Assembly: GCA_004347695.1 (NCBI GenBank)
Contig: SLTK01000009.1
Span: forward strand, 811,744-875,743
DNA: 64,000 nt
Reading direction: 5' to 3'
From: Chloroflexota bacterium
GTDB taxonomy: Bacteria > Chloroflexota > Anaerolineae > Anaerolineales > Anaerolineaceae
This document shows, one piece after another, positions 35,124 to 43,622 of the stretch. A program made the translations under genes and the position numbers. The notes under the pieces were generated by a model that saw only the letters and a list, made by a program, of their open reading frames with translations, was not told where the DNA came from and made no database searches. The first letter of the stretch is position 1; every line of letters starts with the position of its first letter.

Positions 35124-35819
35124 CTACACTTTCAATCCTTGCCAAAGCATCTGGCTGGACTGCATGGTCTCTCGCACCAATTTCCCTGCGCCAACCGCAT
35201 CCCTGGCAACTGCATACTTCAGCAAATTGCGGTAGAAACGCTGTGACAATGCCCGGTACTCGGCATGCTGGAAATAGACCACCCCAAGCACCTGGTAAAG
35301 GCCAGTGAAACTGTTGTAAATCAGCGTAAAGACCGGATTGCCGCTCAGATAGGTCAGCGCAAGCTGCAAGCGCCAGTCGTATTCGGTGAAGACCTGCGCG
35401 TCATCGGTCAGGTTCTGAAAGGACTGCAGCAGTTCAACCACAGCTCCGGGGTCGCGTTCGACCGCCAGTTGAGTGTAGGCCGGCGCCAGCAGGCTGCGCA
35501 GCGACAATAGATTCACCGGAAAATCAGCAGGCAGGCTGCCCGGGTAGCGGGCGATGGCTGCCAGCACTCCCAGGTTACCCTCGCGCCAGTAATTGCGTAC
35601 GCGGGTGGGTTTGCCGTGGCGGATTTCCAGCCAGCCATCACGCGCCAACCGCTGTAAGGTTTCGCGCAAGGTGGGGCGGGTGACACCCAGGGAAACCGCC
35701 AGTTCACGTTCGGCCGGCAAGTTCGTGTCAATGGGAAATTGCCCGGTCAAAATGGCATCGATCAGCCGGCTTTCAGAAATCTCAGCAGGTTTTTGGGGGA
35801 GTTCCCAGTTCATGGACAT
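35124..35819 (-). CDS. fadR: FadR-type GntR transcriptional regulator
   Basis: 231 residues from ATG 35819 (or 35813); the frame extends to a TTG at 35873, but that lies upstream of the -10 box and so cannot be the start. The winged helix [20 protein letters not shown] then [20 protein letters not shown] is very close to E. coli FadR ([40 protein letters not shown]). The ligand domain keeps LDYN-like [20 protein letters not shown], as in FadR_C and not in the usual FCD group. E. coli FadR is released from DNA by long-chain acyl-CoA. An operator matching FadR sites lies at +1 of its own promoter. It heads the glpD-AGPS-like-kinase cluster on the same strand. Confidence 0.88.
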   Translation of the reverse strand: [231 protein letters not shown]

Positions 35820-35834
35820 ATCCAGAAGAAAAAT

Positions 35835-35892
35835 ACTGGTAAGAGGTCTAACCAGTTGTATACATTCTAGCAAATTACCAGACCAATTACAA
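35835..35892 (-). promoter_or_regulatory. fadR promoter with FadR-like operator
   Basis: Promoter on the minus strand: TTGTAA (35892-35887), 17-base spacer, TAGAAT (35869-35864), start near 35857. The transcript start is covered by AACTGGTTAGACCTCTT (35857-35841), which agrees with the E. coli FadR consensus AGCTGGTCCGACNTGTT at 12 of 16 defined positions. ACTGGT (35835-35840) and ACCAGT (35851-35856) also form an inverted pair. Further ACCAG/ACCAA half-sites lie in the spacer (35876-35886). Confidence 0.7.
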
Positions 35893-36153
35893 TAAGTAAA
35901 ATGGAAATGCGGACGTTAATGCCCCCTGGCTGTGATGTATGCCAACCGCTTATTGCTCGTCGATCCCGCTCTCATCCAAAAGGAATTTAATCGAGGGTAT
36001 GGGCGGATACAAAAATTTGCCGGGATGGATATCCGTTCCTTATCAGCATGGGTGGGTTTCATGTCCACCGCGTTTGTGACAGCCGCAGCCGTCCAGATAA
36101 AAACCGGATTTGTTCTCGGTTATAATAGGGCTACTCCACCGGAAGAGAACACG

Positions 36154-36969
36154 ATGCTGTTTCGCCGCTACACTTATTATGGTTCATCCATTGTCACATT
36201 GCTTGCCGGCATGCGCAGACCGCTGCAGGTTGTTGGAATATTCCTGAGAGCGAAAGTGCCCCCTGACACCCGGATTGAGCTGCGTCAGACAGGTCTGAAA
36301 TTCAAGGTGCGCGGGAAAATGGACGTCTGGAGCCTGAAAGAGACGCTGCTCGACCGTTTTTACGAACGGTTCGGTTTTGCAGTGCAGGACGGCTGGACGG
36401 TGGTCGATATCGGCGGTGGAATTGGCGACTACACCATTTTTGCAGCCTACGACCGCCCCAATGCCCGGGTGCTTGCTTTCGAGCCCTTCCCGGAATCCTT
36501 CCGGTTGCTGCAGGAAAACCTGGACCTCAACCAGATCGACAACGTGGAAATCTTTTCCCAGGCCGTCAGCAGCCATAAAGGCACATTGCAATTTGGCTCC
36601 CCTTCCAGTGATCCGCTTTCGATGCAAACGGCGCGTGGTTTGCGATCACCCACAGGGGATGCGCTGCAAGTCCCAGCCGTCAGTCTGGGATCAATCTTAA
36701 ACAGCCCGGCAGTCAAACGGATCGACTTGCTTAAGCTGGATTGCGAGGGGGCAGAATACGACATCCTGTTGAATTCCACCCCGGATGTGTTGGAAAAAAT
36801 CGACCACATCGTCATGGAATATCACGACGGCCTCACTCCCTTCAGTCATGACGATCTGGTGAAATATTTAACTGAACACGGCTACAAAGTGGAATGGTGG
36901 AAAAATTTCGCCCACGACCATATCGGTTATCTGCGTGCACAGCGTATCCGTGGAGGTCAGCCGGATTGA
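36154..36969 (+). CDS. FkbM-family methyltransferase
   Basis: 271 residues from ATG 36154, chosen because ggaagagaa lies just before it and a TATAAT box sits at 36121; the frame is open to GTG 35932, but the added 74 residues look like no known domain. TVVDIGGGIGDYTIFAAY (about residues 84-101) is the SAM-binding motif I, VLAFEPFPESFRLLQENL motif II, then the FkbM-typical DLLKLDCEGAEYDIL near 190-204. FkbM enzymes O-methylate sugars or polyketides, often in cell-surface glycan loci. It overlaps the next methyltransferase gene by four bases (TTGA). Confidence 0.83.
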   Translation: MLFRRYTYYGSSIVTLLAGMRRPLQVVGIFLRAKVPPDTRIELRQTGLKFKVRGKMDVWSLKETLLDRFYERFGFAVQDGWTVVDIGGGIGDYTIFAAYDRPNARVLAFEPFPESFRLLQENLDLNQIDNVEIFSQAVSSHKGTLQFGSPSSDPLSMQTARGLRSPTGDALQVPAVSLGSILNSPAVKRIDLLKLDCEGAEYDILLNSTPDVLEKIDHIVMEYHDGLTPFSHDDLVKYLTEHGYKVEWWKNFAHDHIGYLRAQRIRGGQPD

Positions 36970-37763
36970 CTACCCAGCGCGACCTTCTCTGGGAAAATAT
37001 CAGCGAGCTGCCGTACTTCCGCGGTCTGCTGCGCGCGGTGGAGGGTCGTTTTTATCAGGACTTGCCGCTCGAAGCCCCGACTCTCGACCTGGGCTGCGGT
37101 GACGGTCAGTTTGCGGAGATCACCTTCCCGCGCCAGCTTGAATTGGGCGTTGATCCCTGGTTGATACCTTTGCGCGAGGCAATGCAGCGCCAGGCTTACC
37201 AGGTGATCGCGCAATCCTATGGCCAGCGCATTCCAGCGCCGGATAATACGTTTGCCAGCGCAGTTTCCAATTCTGTTCTGGAACACATTCCGGACGTCCA
37301 GCCGGTTTTGGACGACCTGGCGCGGGTGCTGAAACCCGGCGGCACCTTTTATTTTTGCGTGCCTAACCACAATTTTGACCCCAATCTTAGTGTCGCCCGT
37401 TTCTTTGACCGCATTGGCCTGAAAGGGCTGGCACGAGCCTACCGTCGCTGGTTTGACCGCATTGCCCGCCACGCTCACCTTGACGACCCGGCGACCTGGC
37501 AGGCTCGTGTGGAAGCAGCCGGGCTGCGTGTGGTACGGCATTGGAATTACTTTTCACCGCAGGCGCTGGCCATATTGGAATGGGGCCATTATTGGGGGCT
37601 GCCAGCCTGGATCGCTAAATTACTATTTCGCCGCTGGATCGTTGCGCCAACCCCCTGGAACTTCGCCCTCACCCGTATGATCGTTAACCCGGCCTGGACT
37701 GAACCGCAGCCCCAGCCGGATGGCGTGTGCACCTTCTTTATCTGTCAAAAACCGCTGCCATGA
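36966..37763 (+). CDS. Class I SAM-dependent methyltransferase
   Basis: 265 residues from TTG 36966, with gtggaggtc eight bases upstream; the frame continues further 5' inside the FkbM gene but has no better start. TLDLGCGDGQFAEITF (about 41-56) is motif I, followed by SNSVLEHIPDVQPVLDDLAR and VLKPGGTFYFCVPNHNFDP, typical of Methyltransf_11. The C-terminal part (about 170-265) is unusual, Trp-rich and partly hydrophobic. It sits between an FkbM methyltransferase and a GT-C glycosyltransferase with overlapping starts and stops on both sides, so the three are one translational unit, probably modifying a lipid-linked sugar or glycan. The substrate is unknown. Confidence 0.83.
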   Translation: MTTQRDLLWENISELPYFRGLLRAVEGRFYQDLPLEAPTLDLGCGDGQFAEITFPRQLELGVDPWLIPLREAMQRQAYQVIAQSYGQRIPAPDNTFASAVSNSVLEHIPDVQPVLDDLARVLKPGGTFYFCVPNHNFDPNLSVARFFDRIGLKGLARAYRRWFDRIARHAHLDDPATWQARVEAAGLRVVRHWNYFSPQALAILEWGHYWGLPAWIAKLLFRRWIVAPTPWNFALTRMIVNPAWTEPQPQPDGVCTFFICQKPLP

Positions 37764-39916
37764 ACGAAGACCAGGAACCCACTGTTCTCGATTTTGTAAA
37801 ATCAATTCTTATCCCTGGCAGGAAAGTGATCCATATTCCGCCGCCAGTGACTTTGAAACAACCGCCAACAGACGGGCTGCTGCTTTCTGATGCGCGTTCT
37901 GCTCGAACCGGACCGGATACCAAACCAGTGCCAACATCCCCTGCCAGTGCGGGGGAGCAAGCGTTCCCCTGGCTGGTGCTGCTGGCCCTTTTGACCGGGC
38001 TGTTTGCCCAATTATCGTTGGAGCCGCGTGCTGACCGCAACTGGGTGACCGGTGTATTCCTTTACGGAGTGGCAGGCACCGGGTTGATCCTTGCCATGCT
38101 GCGCGGCCAATTTCATCTGGCAGAGCCTATCAGTCCGGCACTTCCGGATGGGAAAGTATCCATAAACTGGACGGCGCTGCTCGTCAGTCTGGCTCTGGGG
38201 CTGGCAGCTTTCCTTTTGTTTGCCAGCGAGCAATTTACCACAGTGAATACCGCGTTCTGGCTGGCATCTTTGGCAATCTTTATTTATGCAATAAAACCGA
38301 AAGGCGCCAGTTTTCTAAAATGGGCACGGGGTGGTTGGCTGCAATTAAAATCCGGCGTCAGCATCAAAATCACTCCCTGGGTAGTATTATGCATTGCCGT
38401 TTTTATCCTGGGCGTTTTCTTCCGCATCTATCAATTTGACCAGGTGCCTTCACAAATGGTCAGCGATCACGCTGAAAAGCTGTACGACATTCAGGATGTG
38501 CTCAATGGCAACCTGTTTACCTTTTTCATACGCAATACCGGCCGCGAAGCCTTCCAATTCTACTGGACAGCCTTCCTGATCAAGCTGCTCAACACCGGAG
38601 TCACTTTTTTTAGCCTGAAGCTAGGCACGATTTTGTTGGGGATATTAACCCTGCCGTTTCTTTATCTGCTCGGCAAAGAATTAGGCAGCCGGCGGGTCGG
38701 TCTATTTACCATGCTTTTTGCCGGTATTGCTTACTGGCCCAACCTGATTTCACGCATTGCACTGCGTTTCACACTTTACCCGTTCTTTTTTGCGCCCACC
38801 TTCTATTACTTCCTGCGCGGAATGCGTACCGGTCAGCGACGTTATTTCGTCCTCTCCGGCATCTTTATGGGGATCGGACTGCACGGTTATTCCCCCTTCC
38901 GGGTTGTCCCGGCGTTGATCATTTTGGCAGTGGCACTCTATTTGCTCCACCATCGTTCCAACCAGGCGGTGAAACACGCTGTGGTGGGACTGGCATTGAT
39001 TGGCGCAGTTGCAATAATCGTAACGCTGCCGCTGCTGCGTTACGCGGTTTCTCATCCGGACCTGGTGATGTACCGCACATTGACACGCGTCACCTCCGCA
39101 GAGCAGGCCATTACCGGTTCCCCGGTGTTGATTTTCCTGCAAAACCTGTGGCGGGCAATGACTATGTTTGCCTGGGATAATGGTGAAGTCTGGGTATTAT
39201 CCATTCCGCACCGCCCCATTCTGGATGTGGTCAGTGGTGCGCTCTACCATCTGGGCTTTCTGGCGGTGCTGGTCAACTACATTCGCAAGCGCCGCTGGAC
39301 GGACTTGCTGCTGCTGATCTCCATCCCGTTCCTGATGCTGCCGTCCATTTTTTCGCTGGCGTTCCCCGCCGAGAACCCAAGCCTGAACCGCACCGCCGGA
39401 GCGATCGTACCGGTATTTTTGCTCATCGGTTTTGCTCTGGATGGGATATTCTGCGCCATTAAGCGCGGCATGGGAGCTTCCGGCCGCACGCTGGCAGGCG
39501 GACTGGTTGCTGCCCTGTTGTTTTTATCGGCCAGCCAGAATTATGACCTGGTTTTCAACCAATACCGCACTAATTATGACAACAGTTCCTGGCCAAGCGC
39601 GCAGATTGGAGCAGTGGTGCACGATTTCGTCGATACCTGGGGCAACCGTGACTCGGCTTACCTCGTCGGTTACCCGCATTGGGTCGACAGCCGCCTGGTG
39701 GGGATTAATGCCGGGACACCCGACAAAGATTACGCCATATTCACCGACCAGTTTGAACTGACCCTGGCGCAGCCTGGCCCGAAGCTGTTCATTCTCAACG
39801 TCAATGACACCCCAGACCTGGAAGCGCTCAACCAGCTCTACCCGGACGGTGTGCTGCGGTTAATCCCTTCCGAACTTCCCGGTCGTGAATTTTATATTTA
39901 TTTCGTTTCGCGTTAA
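37760..39916 (+). CDS. GT-C membrane glycosyltransferase (PMT/ArnT-like)
   Basis: 718 residues from ATG 37760, which overlaps the preceding stop (ATGA). A soluble N-terminal segment (about 1-75) comes before the first helix. The first long loop after the helix near 225-245 holds the acidic patch SDHAEKLYDIQD expected for GT-C active sites, followed by GREAFQFYWTAFLI. There are 11-13 hydrophobic helices and an extracytoplasmic C-terminus (about 600-718). It is only distantly similar to the tandem pair at 13704-17577 and belongs to a different subgroup (closer to GT83/ArnT-like). It likely moves a sugar from a polyprenyl carrier after methylation by the upstream enzymes. A strong terminator follows. 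Confidence 0.85.
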   Translation: MNEDQEPTVLDFVKSILIPGRKVIHIPPPVTLKQPPTDGLLLSDARSARTGPDTKPVPTSPASAGEQAFPWLVLLALLTGLFAQLSLEPRADRNWVTGVFLYGVAGTGLILAMLRGQFHLAEPISPALPDGKVSINWTALLVSLALGLAAFLLFASEQFTTVNTAFWLASLAIFIYAIKPKGASFLKWARGGWLQLKSGVSIKITPWVVLCIAVFILGVFFRIYQFDQVPSQMVSDHAEKLYDIQDVLNGNLFTFFIRNTGREAFQFYWTAFLIKLLNTGVTFFSLKLGTILLGILTLPFLYLLGKELGSRRVGLFTMLFAGIAYWPNLISRIALRFTLYPFFFAPTFYYFLRGMRTGQRRYFVLSGIFMGIGLHGYSPFRVVPALIILAVALYLLHHRSNQAVKHAVVGLALIGAVAIIVTLPLLRYAVSHPDLVMYRTLTRVTSAEQAITGSPVLIFLQNLWRAMTMFAWDNGEVWVLSIPHRPILDVVSGALYHLGFLAVLVNYIRKRRWTDLLLLISIPFLMLPSIFSLAFPAENPSLNRTAGAIVPVFLLIGFALDGIFCAIKRGMGASGRTLAGGLVAALLFLSASQNYDLVFNQYRTNYDNSSWPSAQIGAVVHDFVDTWGNRDSAYLVGYPHWVDSRLVGINAGTPDKDYAIFTDQFELTLAQPGPKLFILNVNDTPDLEALNQLYPDGVLRLIPSELPGREFYIYFVSR

Positions 39917-39940
39917 GCACCAGCACCTGTGTCAGTCAGA

Positions 39941-39973
39941 AAATTCCGCCGATTTTCACGGCGGAATTTTTTT
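39941..39973 (+). terminator. Rho-independent terminator of the methyltransferase-glycosyltransferase operon
   Basis: Perfect 11-bp arms AAATTCCGCCG (39941-39951) and CGGCGGAATTT (39959-39969), a 7-base loop and seven T. It is 25 bases after the stop. Confidence 0.92.
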
Positions 39974-40067
39974 ATGGGCACTATAATTAATACGACAAGA
40001 ATGAACTCAAGCAAGGCTGTGCACATAAAATTCGGCTTTTTGTTCATCTCCTCGATCACGGACCTTT

Positions 40068-41057
40068 ATGGAAACTGTTGTCACTAAATTGCTGGAATCC
40101 AACGAACCAGCCGTCCGTTATAAAGCACGCCGCCTGCTTCTGAAGGAAAGCCCTGACAGCCCGGCCTTGCATGCTTTGCAGGAGGAAATCCGCACCTGCG
40201 AACGGGTGAAACAACTCCTTTCTGAGCGCAATGGGGACGGCCGACTGCCCTACCATCCTTATACCAAGTGGGTCGGCGCGCACTGGATGCTGGCTATTCT
40301 GGCAGATTTGGATTATCCGAAGGGTGACACCGATCTGATCCCGTTACGCGAACAAGTTTACGGTTATTTTTTCAGCGGGACGCACGAAAAGCCGATCCAT
40401 AAGCGACACATCATCCACTCGAAAGGATTGATCCGTGCTTGCGCCTCGATCGAGGGCAACGCGATCCTCTCACTGCTCAAATTAGGCCTGGCAGACGAGT
40501 TAACCGATTATCTGGCAGAAATCGTGCTTGGCTGGCGCTGGCCGGACGGCGGCTGGAATTGCGACCGTAAGCCCCAGGCCAGCCATTCCTCCTTCCATGA
40601 GACCCTTATCCCCCTGCGGGCGCTCAACCTGTATGCAGCCCAGAGCGGCGACCCGTGCATGCGTAAGGCAGTAGATGAGGGGGCAGAAGTATTTCTCAAA
40701 CGCGGCCTGTTTCGGCGGGTGACAGACGGCGAAGTCATCGATCCACACTTCATCGAATTACATTACCCCTATTACTGGCATTACAACATTCTGTACGGCC
40801 TGAAGGTCATGGGGGAGATCGGCTGCCTGGGTGATCCGCGCTGCCGGGAAGCGCTGGACGTGCTCGAATCCAAGCGACTGCCCGATGGCGGCTACCCTGC
40901 CGAACGGCGTTATTACTCCGTCACCCTCCGTAACGTCAGTAACCGTTCGCTGGTCGACTGGGGCGGAACGAGCAGCAGCAAAATGAATGAATGGATTACC
41001 ATGGAGACGCTGGCTGTACTGACAGCGGCCGGGCGGTTTAACCCCCTGCCAGCCTGA
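40068..41057 (+). CDS. Terpenoid-cyclase/prenyltransferase-fold (alpha-alpha toroid) protein
   Basis: 329 residues, all-helical with repeated WPDGGWNCD / LPDGGYPAE type segments (about 160-168 and 269-277) like the QW repeats of squalene cyclase and prenyltransferase beta subunits. The catalytic DXDD of cyclases and the zinc ligands of prenyltransferases are not seen, so this is probably a non-cyclase member. The N-terminal 30 residues look like a HEAT-type helix pair (AVRYKARRLLLKE). Homologues of this shape are often annotated simply as prenyltransferases; the role is not established. It is a single gene after a strong terminator. No signal peptide, so it acts in the cytoplasm. Confidence 0.65.
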   Translation: METVVTKLLESNEPAVRYKARRLLLKESPDSPALHALQEEIRTCERVKQLLSERNGDGRLPYHPYTKWVGAHWMLAILADLDYPKGDTDLIPLREQVYGYFFSGTHEKPIHKRHIIHSKGLIRACASIEGNAILSLLKLGLADELTDYLAEIVLGWRWPDGGWNCDRKPQASHSSFHETLIPLRALNLYAAQSGDPCMRKAVDEGAEVFLKRGLFRRVTDGEVIDPHFIELHYPYYWHYNILYGLKVMGEIGCLGDPRCREALDVLESKRLPDGGYPAERRYYSVTLRNVSNRSLVDWGGTSSSKMNEWITMETLAVLTAAGRFNPLPA

Positions 41058-41169
41058 ACAACGGCGATTCGATTTACGCTCTACCCGCCGGACAATCCGT
41101 TGGGCCTGGCATGATGGGTTCAGGGTAAAATAATGTTATTGTCATCCGGGGATACGAAAGAGGAATAAA

Positions 41170-41379
41170 ATGAACAACGCAGTCTATAAACTGATCGAAG
41201 TCACTGGAACCTCAACTTTCGGCATCGATGACGCAATTCAGTCAGCGGTGGCCCGCGCCTCTCAAACGGTACGCCATATGCAGTGGTTCGAGGTCGTAGA
41301 AATGCGCGGCCGGATAGACGAAAACCATGTCAGTCAGTGGCAAGTCACGCTTAAGATCGGCTTCTCGCTGGAAGAATAA
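41170..41379 (+). CDS. Dodecin (flavin-binding small protein)
   Basis: 69 residues, exactly dodecin size. AVYKLIEVTGTSTFGIDDAI matches the family start (V-x-K-V-x-E-L-x-G-x-S-x-x-S-x-x-D-A), MQWFEVVEMRGRID has the Trp that stacks on the flavin, and WQVTLKIGFSLEE ends it. Dodecins form 12-mers that store or buffer FMN/riboflavin and prevent photochemistry. The ribosome site is aagaggaat. It is a single small gene, about 95 bases before the DMT transporter gene. Confidence 0.93.
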   Translation: MNNAVYKLIEVTGTSTFGIDDAIQSAVARASQTVRHMQWFEVVEMRGRIDENHVSQWQVTLKIGFSLEE

Positions 41380-41473
41380 AACCCGCCTGTTTTCAACGCG
41401 ATAAAGCGATTTCAACCTGACCGACTGGACAAGACCGGGTGGGAAAGGCAGCCCGGAAGATTTTCTATTTGGC

Positions 41474-42391
41474 ATGCAGACTGTTTCAGCTTCATCCCAA
41501 CGCTTAAAATATGATGGTTTTTTGCTGCTGGCTTCCCTCATCTGGGGCAGCGGTTTCGTTGCCCAACGGGCGGCTGCCGACAGCATGGGCAGCTTCACCT
41601 TTAATGGATTAAGATTTTTACTGGGTTTTGTCATTTTACTGGTGGTATCCGGCTTTAAAAAGCGGGTCGAAAAAGGGCAGTGGCGCTGGGTCATCCTGGC
41701 GGGGCTTTTATTATTCGGCGCCAGCGCACTGCAGCAATTCGGGCTTCTGACCACTACTGCTGCCAATGCCGGTTTTATCACCAGTCTTTATGTTGTCATC
41801 ATTCCTTTTGGTCTCTGGATTTTTGCCCGCCAGAAAATCAAGCCGGTTATCTGGGCGGCCGTCAGTCTGGCAGCCGTTGGCACCCTGTTATTGAGTACCG
41901 GCGGTGTTTATGACCCTGCGGTCGGCGACTGGTTCGAATTGGCCGGCGCATTTCTGTGGGCCGGGCATGTGCTGGTGGTTGGCCTTTACGGCAAACACTC
42001 CGACGCGTTGGCGTTTTCGATGGGTCAATTTGGGATTGCCGCCGTGCTCAATTTAATCAGCGCCGGGCTGCTGGAATGGGGAAACTATACTCCCAGGCCC
42101 GAAGCCTGGTGGGGCGTTTTATATTCTGGAATATTCCCGGTAAGCATCGCTTTCACCTTGCAGGTGCTCGGGCAACGCCGTGCTCCGGTCATCGACGCTG
42201 CGTTAATCTTCAGCCTGGAAGCAGTATTTGCAGCGCTGTTTGGCTATTGGCTGCTGAATGAAGATCTGCGGCCGGCGCAGCTATTCGGCTGCGGCTTGAT
42301 TCTGGCTGCTCTCCTGCTGGCTCAGTCGCTGTCCTTTCGGCAGCGAGCAAAAGCACGCCAGGAAACAGAAGAATTGATTACAAGTCGCTGA
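41474..42391 (+). CDS. DMT-superfamily (EamA) transporter
   Basis: 305 residues with ten hydrophobic helices and two EamA repeats (about 14-140 and 155-290). The first helix has LLLASLIWGSGFVAQRAA, typical of the family; FNGLRFLLGFVIL and GLLTTTAANAGFITSLYVVIIPF follow, and the second repeat ends LEAVFAALFGYWLLNEDLRPAQLFGC. EamA proteins export amino acids or metabolites or import nucleotide sugars; the substrate cannot be read. It stands alone. Confidence 0.87.
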   Translation: MQTVSASSQRLKYDGFLLLASLIWGSGFVAQRAAADSMGSFTFNGLRFLLGFVILLVVSGFKKRVEKGQWRWVILAGLLLFGASALQQFGLLTTTAANAGFITSLYVVIIPFGLWIFARQKIKPVIWAAVSLAAVGTLLLSTGGVYDPAVGDWFELAGAFLWAGHVLVVGLYGKHSDALAFSMGQFGIAAVLNLISAGLLEWGNYTPRPEAWWGVLYSGIFPVSIAFTLQVLGQRRAPVIDAALIFSLEAVFAALFGYWLLNEDLRPAQLFGCGLILAALLLAQSLSFRQRAKARQETEELITSR

Positions 42392-42469
42392 CTAGACAAA
42401 TCGCAGTATGATAGATTAAATTTGTATTAGAAAATCTGGTCATGCCTGCTTCTACGCAACCTGAATGCG

Positions 42470-43105
42470 ATGAATGCGTATATGAAACGAGAAACAAAAC
42501 CGAATGCGGAGCGAACGTTGAGCATCGACGAGAACGAGCTGCTGGTTCTTGCCCAGAACGGAAGTGAAGAAGCTTTCACACAACTGGTAGAGCGGTATCA
42601 AAATCCGGTCTATAACCTGTGTTATCGCATGCTGGGCGAACCTACCGAAGCTGAAGATGCCGCTCAGGAATCCTTCTGGCGCGCGTACCAGGCAATTCGG
42701 CGCTACGACCGCAGCCGGCCATTCGCAACCTGGCTTCTTTCGATCACCGCGCACTACTGCATCGACCAGCAGCGCAAACGGCGCCTGCCTACGCTGGAAA
42801 TCGAGGACTGGATGGAAGAAGTGCTGCCCGATAACACTCCAGATCCGGAAAAAACGATCGGCGCCCATGAAGAAAAGGAACGTATCCATCGAATGTTAAG
42901 CGCTTTAAATCCTCAGGACCGGGCTGCGATCATCCTGCGCTACTGGTATGAATTTTCGGAAGAAGAAATCAGCCAGGCGCTGCAATTGTCCGTCAGCGCA
43001 GTAAAAAGCAGGTTGCATCGCGCACGGTTAAAGTTCGCCAGCCTTTACCAGGCAGACCGGAAACGCTCACCGGGAGGTATCCACGATGAATCACCAGCCT
43101 TTTGA
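42470..43105 (+). CDS. ECF-type RNA polymerase sigma factor (second system)
   Basis: 211 residues. Region 2 spans about 30-105 (AFTQLVERYQNPVYNLCYRM, EDAAQESFWRAYQAIRRY, FATWLLSITAHYCIDQQRKR) and region 4 about 145-195 (LNPQDRAAIILRYWYEFSEE, SVSAVKSRLHRARLKF). It is a different ECF group from the factor at 6526. The anti-sigma start overlaps its end by 20 bases. The gene opens an operon with an anti-sigma, a bactofilin-like membrane protein and a toastrack-type lipoprotein, suggesting response to envelope damage. The start has no strong ribosome site; an in-frame Met five codons later is an alternative. Confidence 0.9.
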   Translation: MNAYMKRETKPNAERTLSIDENELLVLAQNGSEEAFTQLVERYQNPVYNLCYRMLGEPTEAEDAAQESFWRAYQAIRRYDRSRPFATWLLSITAHYCIDQQRKRRLPTLEIEDWMEEVLPDNTPDPEKTIGAHEEKERIHRMLSALNPQDRAAIILRYWYEFSEEEISQALQLSVSAVKSRLHRARLKFASLYQADRKRSPGGIHDESPAF

Positions 43106-43622
43106 AACCTGGAACCTGGATCGAACCAAATTGACGCCTGACCAGCAGACGGAATTGGCTCGCCATCTCGAGACCTGCCCCGAATGCAAGCGGATGGCGG
43201 CTGCCTGGGAATGCGTTCAGGTCGAGATGAAAACCACTCAAAGCATAAAGGCGCCGGTCGGTTTCGCGACCCGCTTCCAAAACAGCCTGGCTGAACGCCG
43301 CCGTCAGGCGCATTACCGGCAAACGCGGAAAATGCTGGGGATACTCGGCATTTCCCTGCTGGTGATCTTCCTGTTGCTGGCGGCCTCTATCCTGGCCCGC
43401 ACCTCGCCGGCTGCCTGGATCGGTTCGATCATCCGGACCATTGTCGATGCGCCCTTCAACCTGCTGGAATTGCGGTTTATAGCCGTCTTCTGGCTCGCAA
43501 AAATTCCCCCGCTGGCCTGGATCGGCGCCAGCAGCGTCATCACAGCCTGGATAGTGGTTTTTACCCTTACCGGCGCGCTGACCTATAAACGATTTCATCA
43601 TCAAGGAGAACTACTACGATGA
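43086..43622 (+). CDS. Zinc-finger (zf-HC2) anti-sigma factor
   Basis: 178 residues with cggga-ggt as ribosome site. RHLETCPECKR carries the anti-sigma zinc ligands H27, C31, C34. After a helical segment (to about 75) come two transmembrane stretches (about 79-98, ILGISLLVIFLLLAASIL, and about 150-168, SSVITAWIVVFTLTGAL). It would hold the preceding sigma factor at the membrane until a signal arrives. It overlaps the sigma gene by 20 bases and the following gene by four (ATGA), so the cluster is one translational unit. Confidence 0.87.
   Translation: MNHQPFETWNLDRTKLTPDQQTELARHLETCPECKRMAAAWECVQVEMKTTQSIKAPVGFATRFQNSLAERRRQAHYRQTRKMLGILGISLLVIFLLLAASILARTSPAAWIGSIIRTIVDAPFNLLELRFIAVFWLAKIPPLAWIGASSVITAWIVVFTLTGALTYKRFHHQGELLR

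Noticed and set aside
35932-36153. 74-residue N-terminal extension of the FkbM methyltransferase
   Set aside because: It precedes a TATAAT box and a good ribosome site for ATG 36154 and resembles no known domain; the shorter protein has the usual family length.
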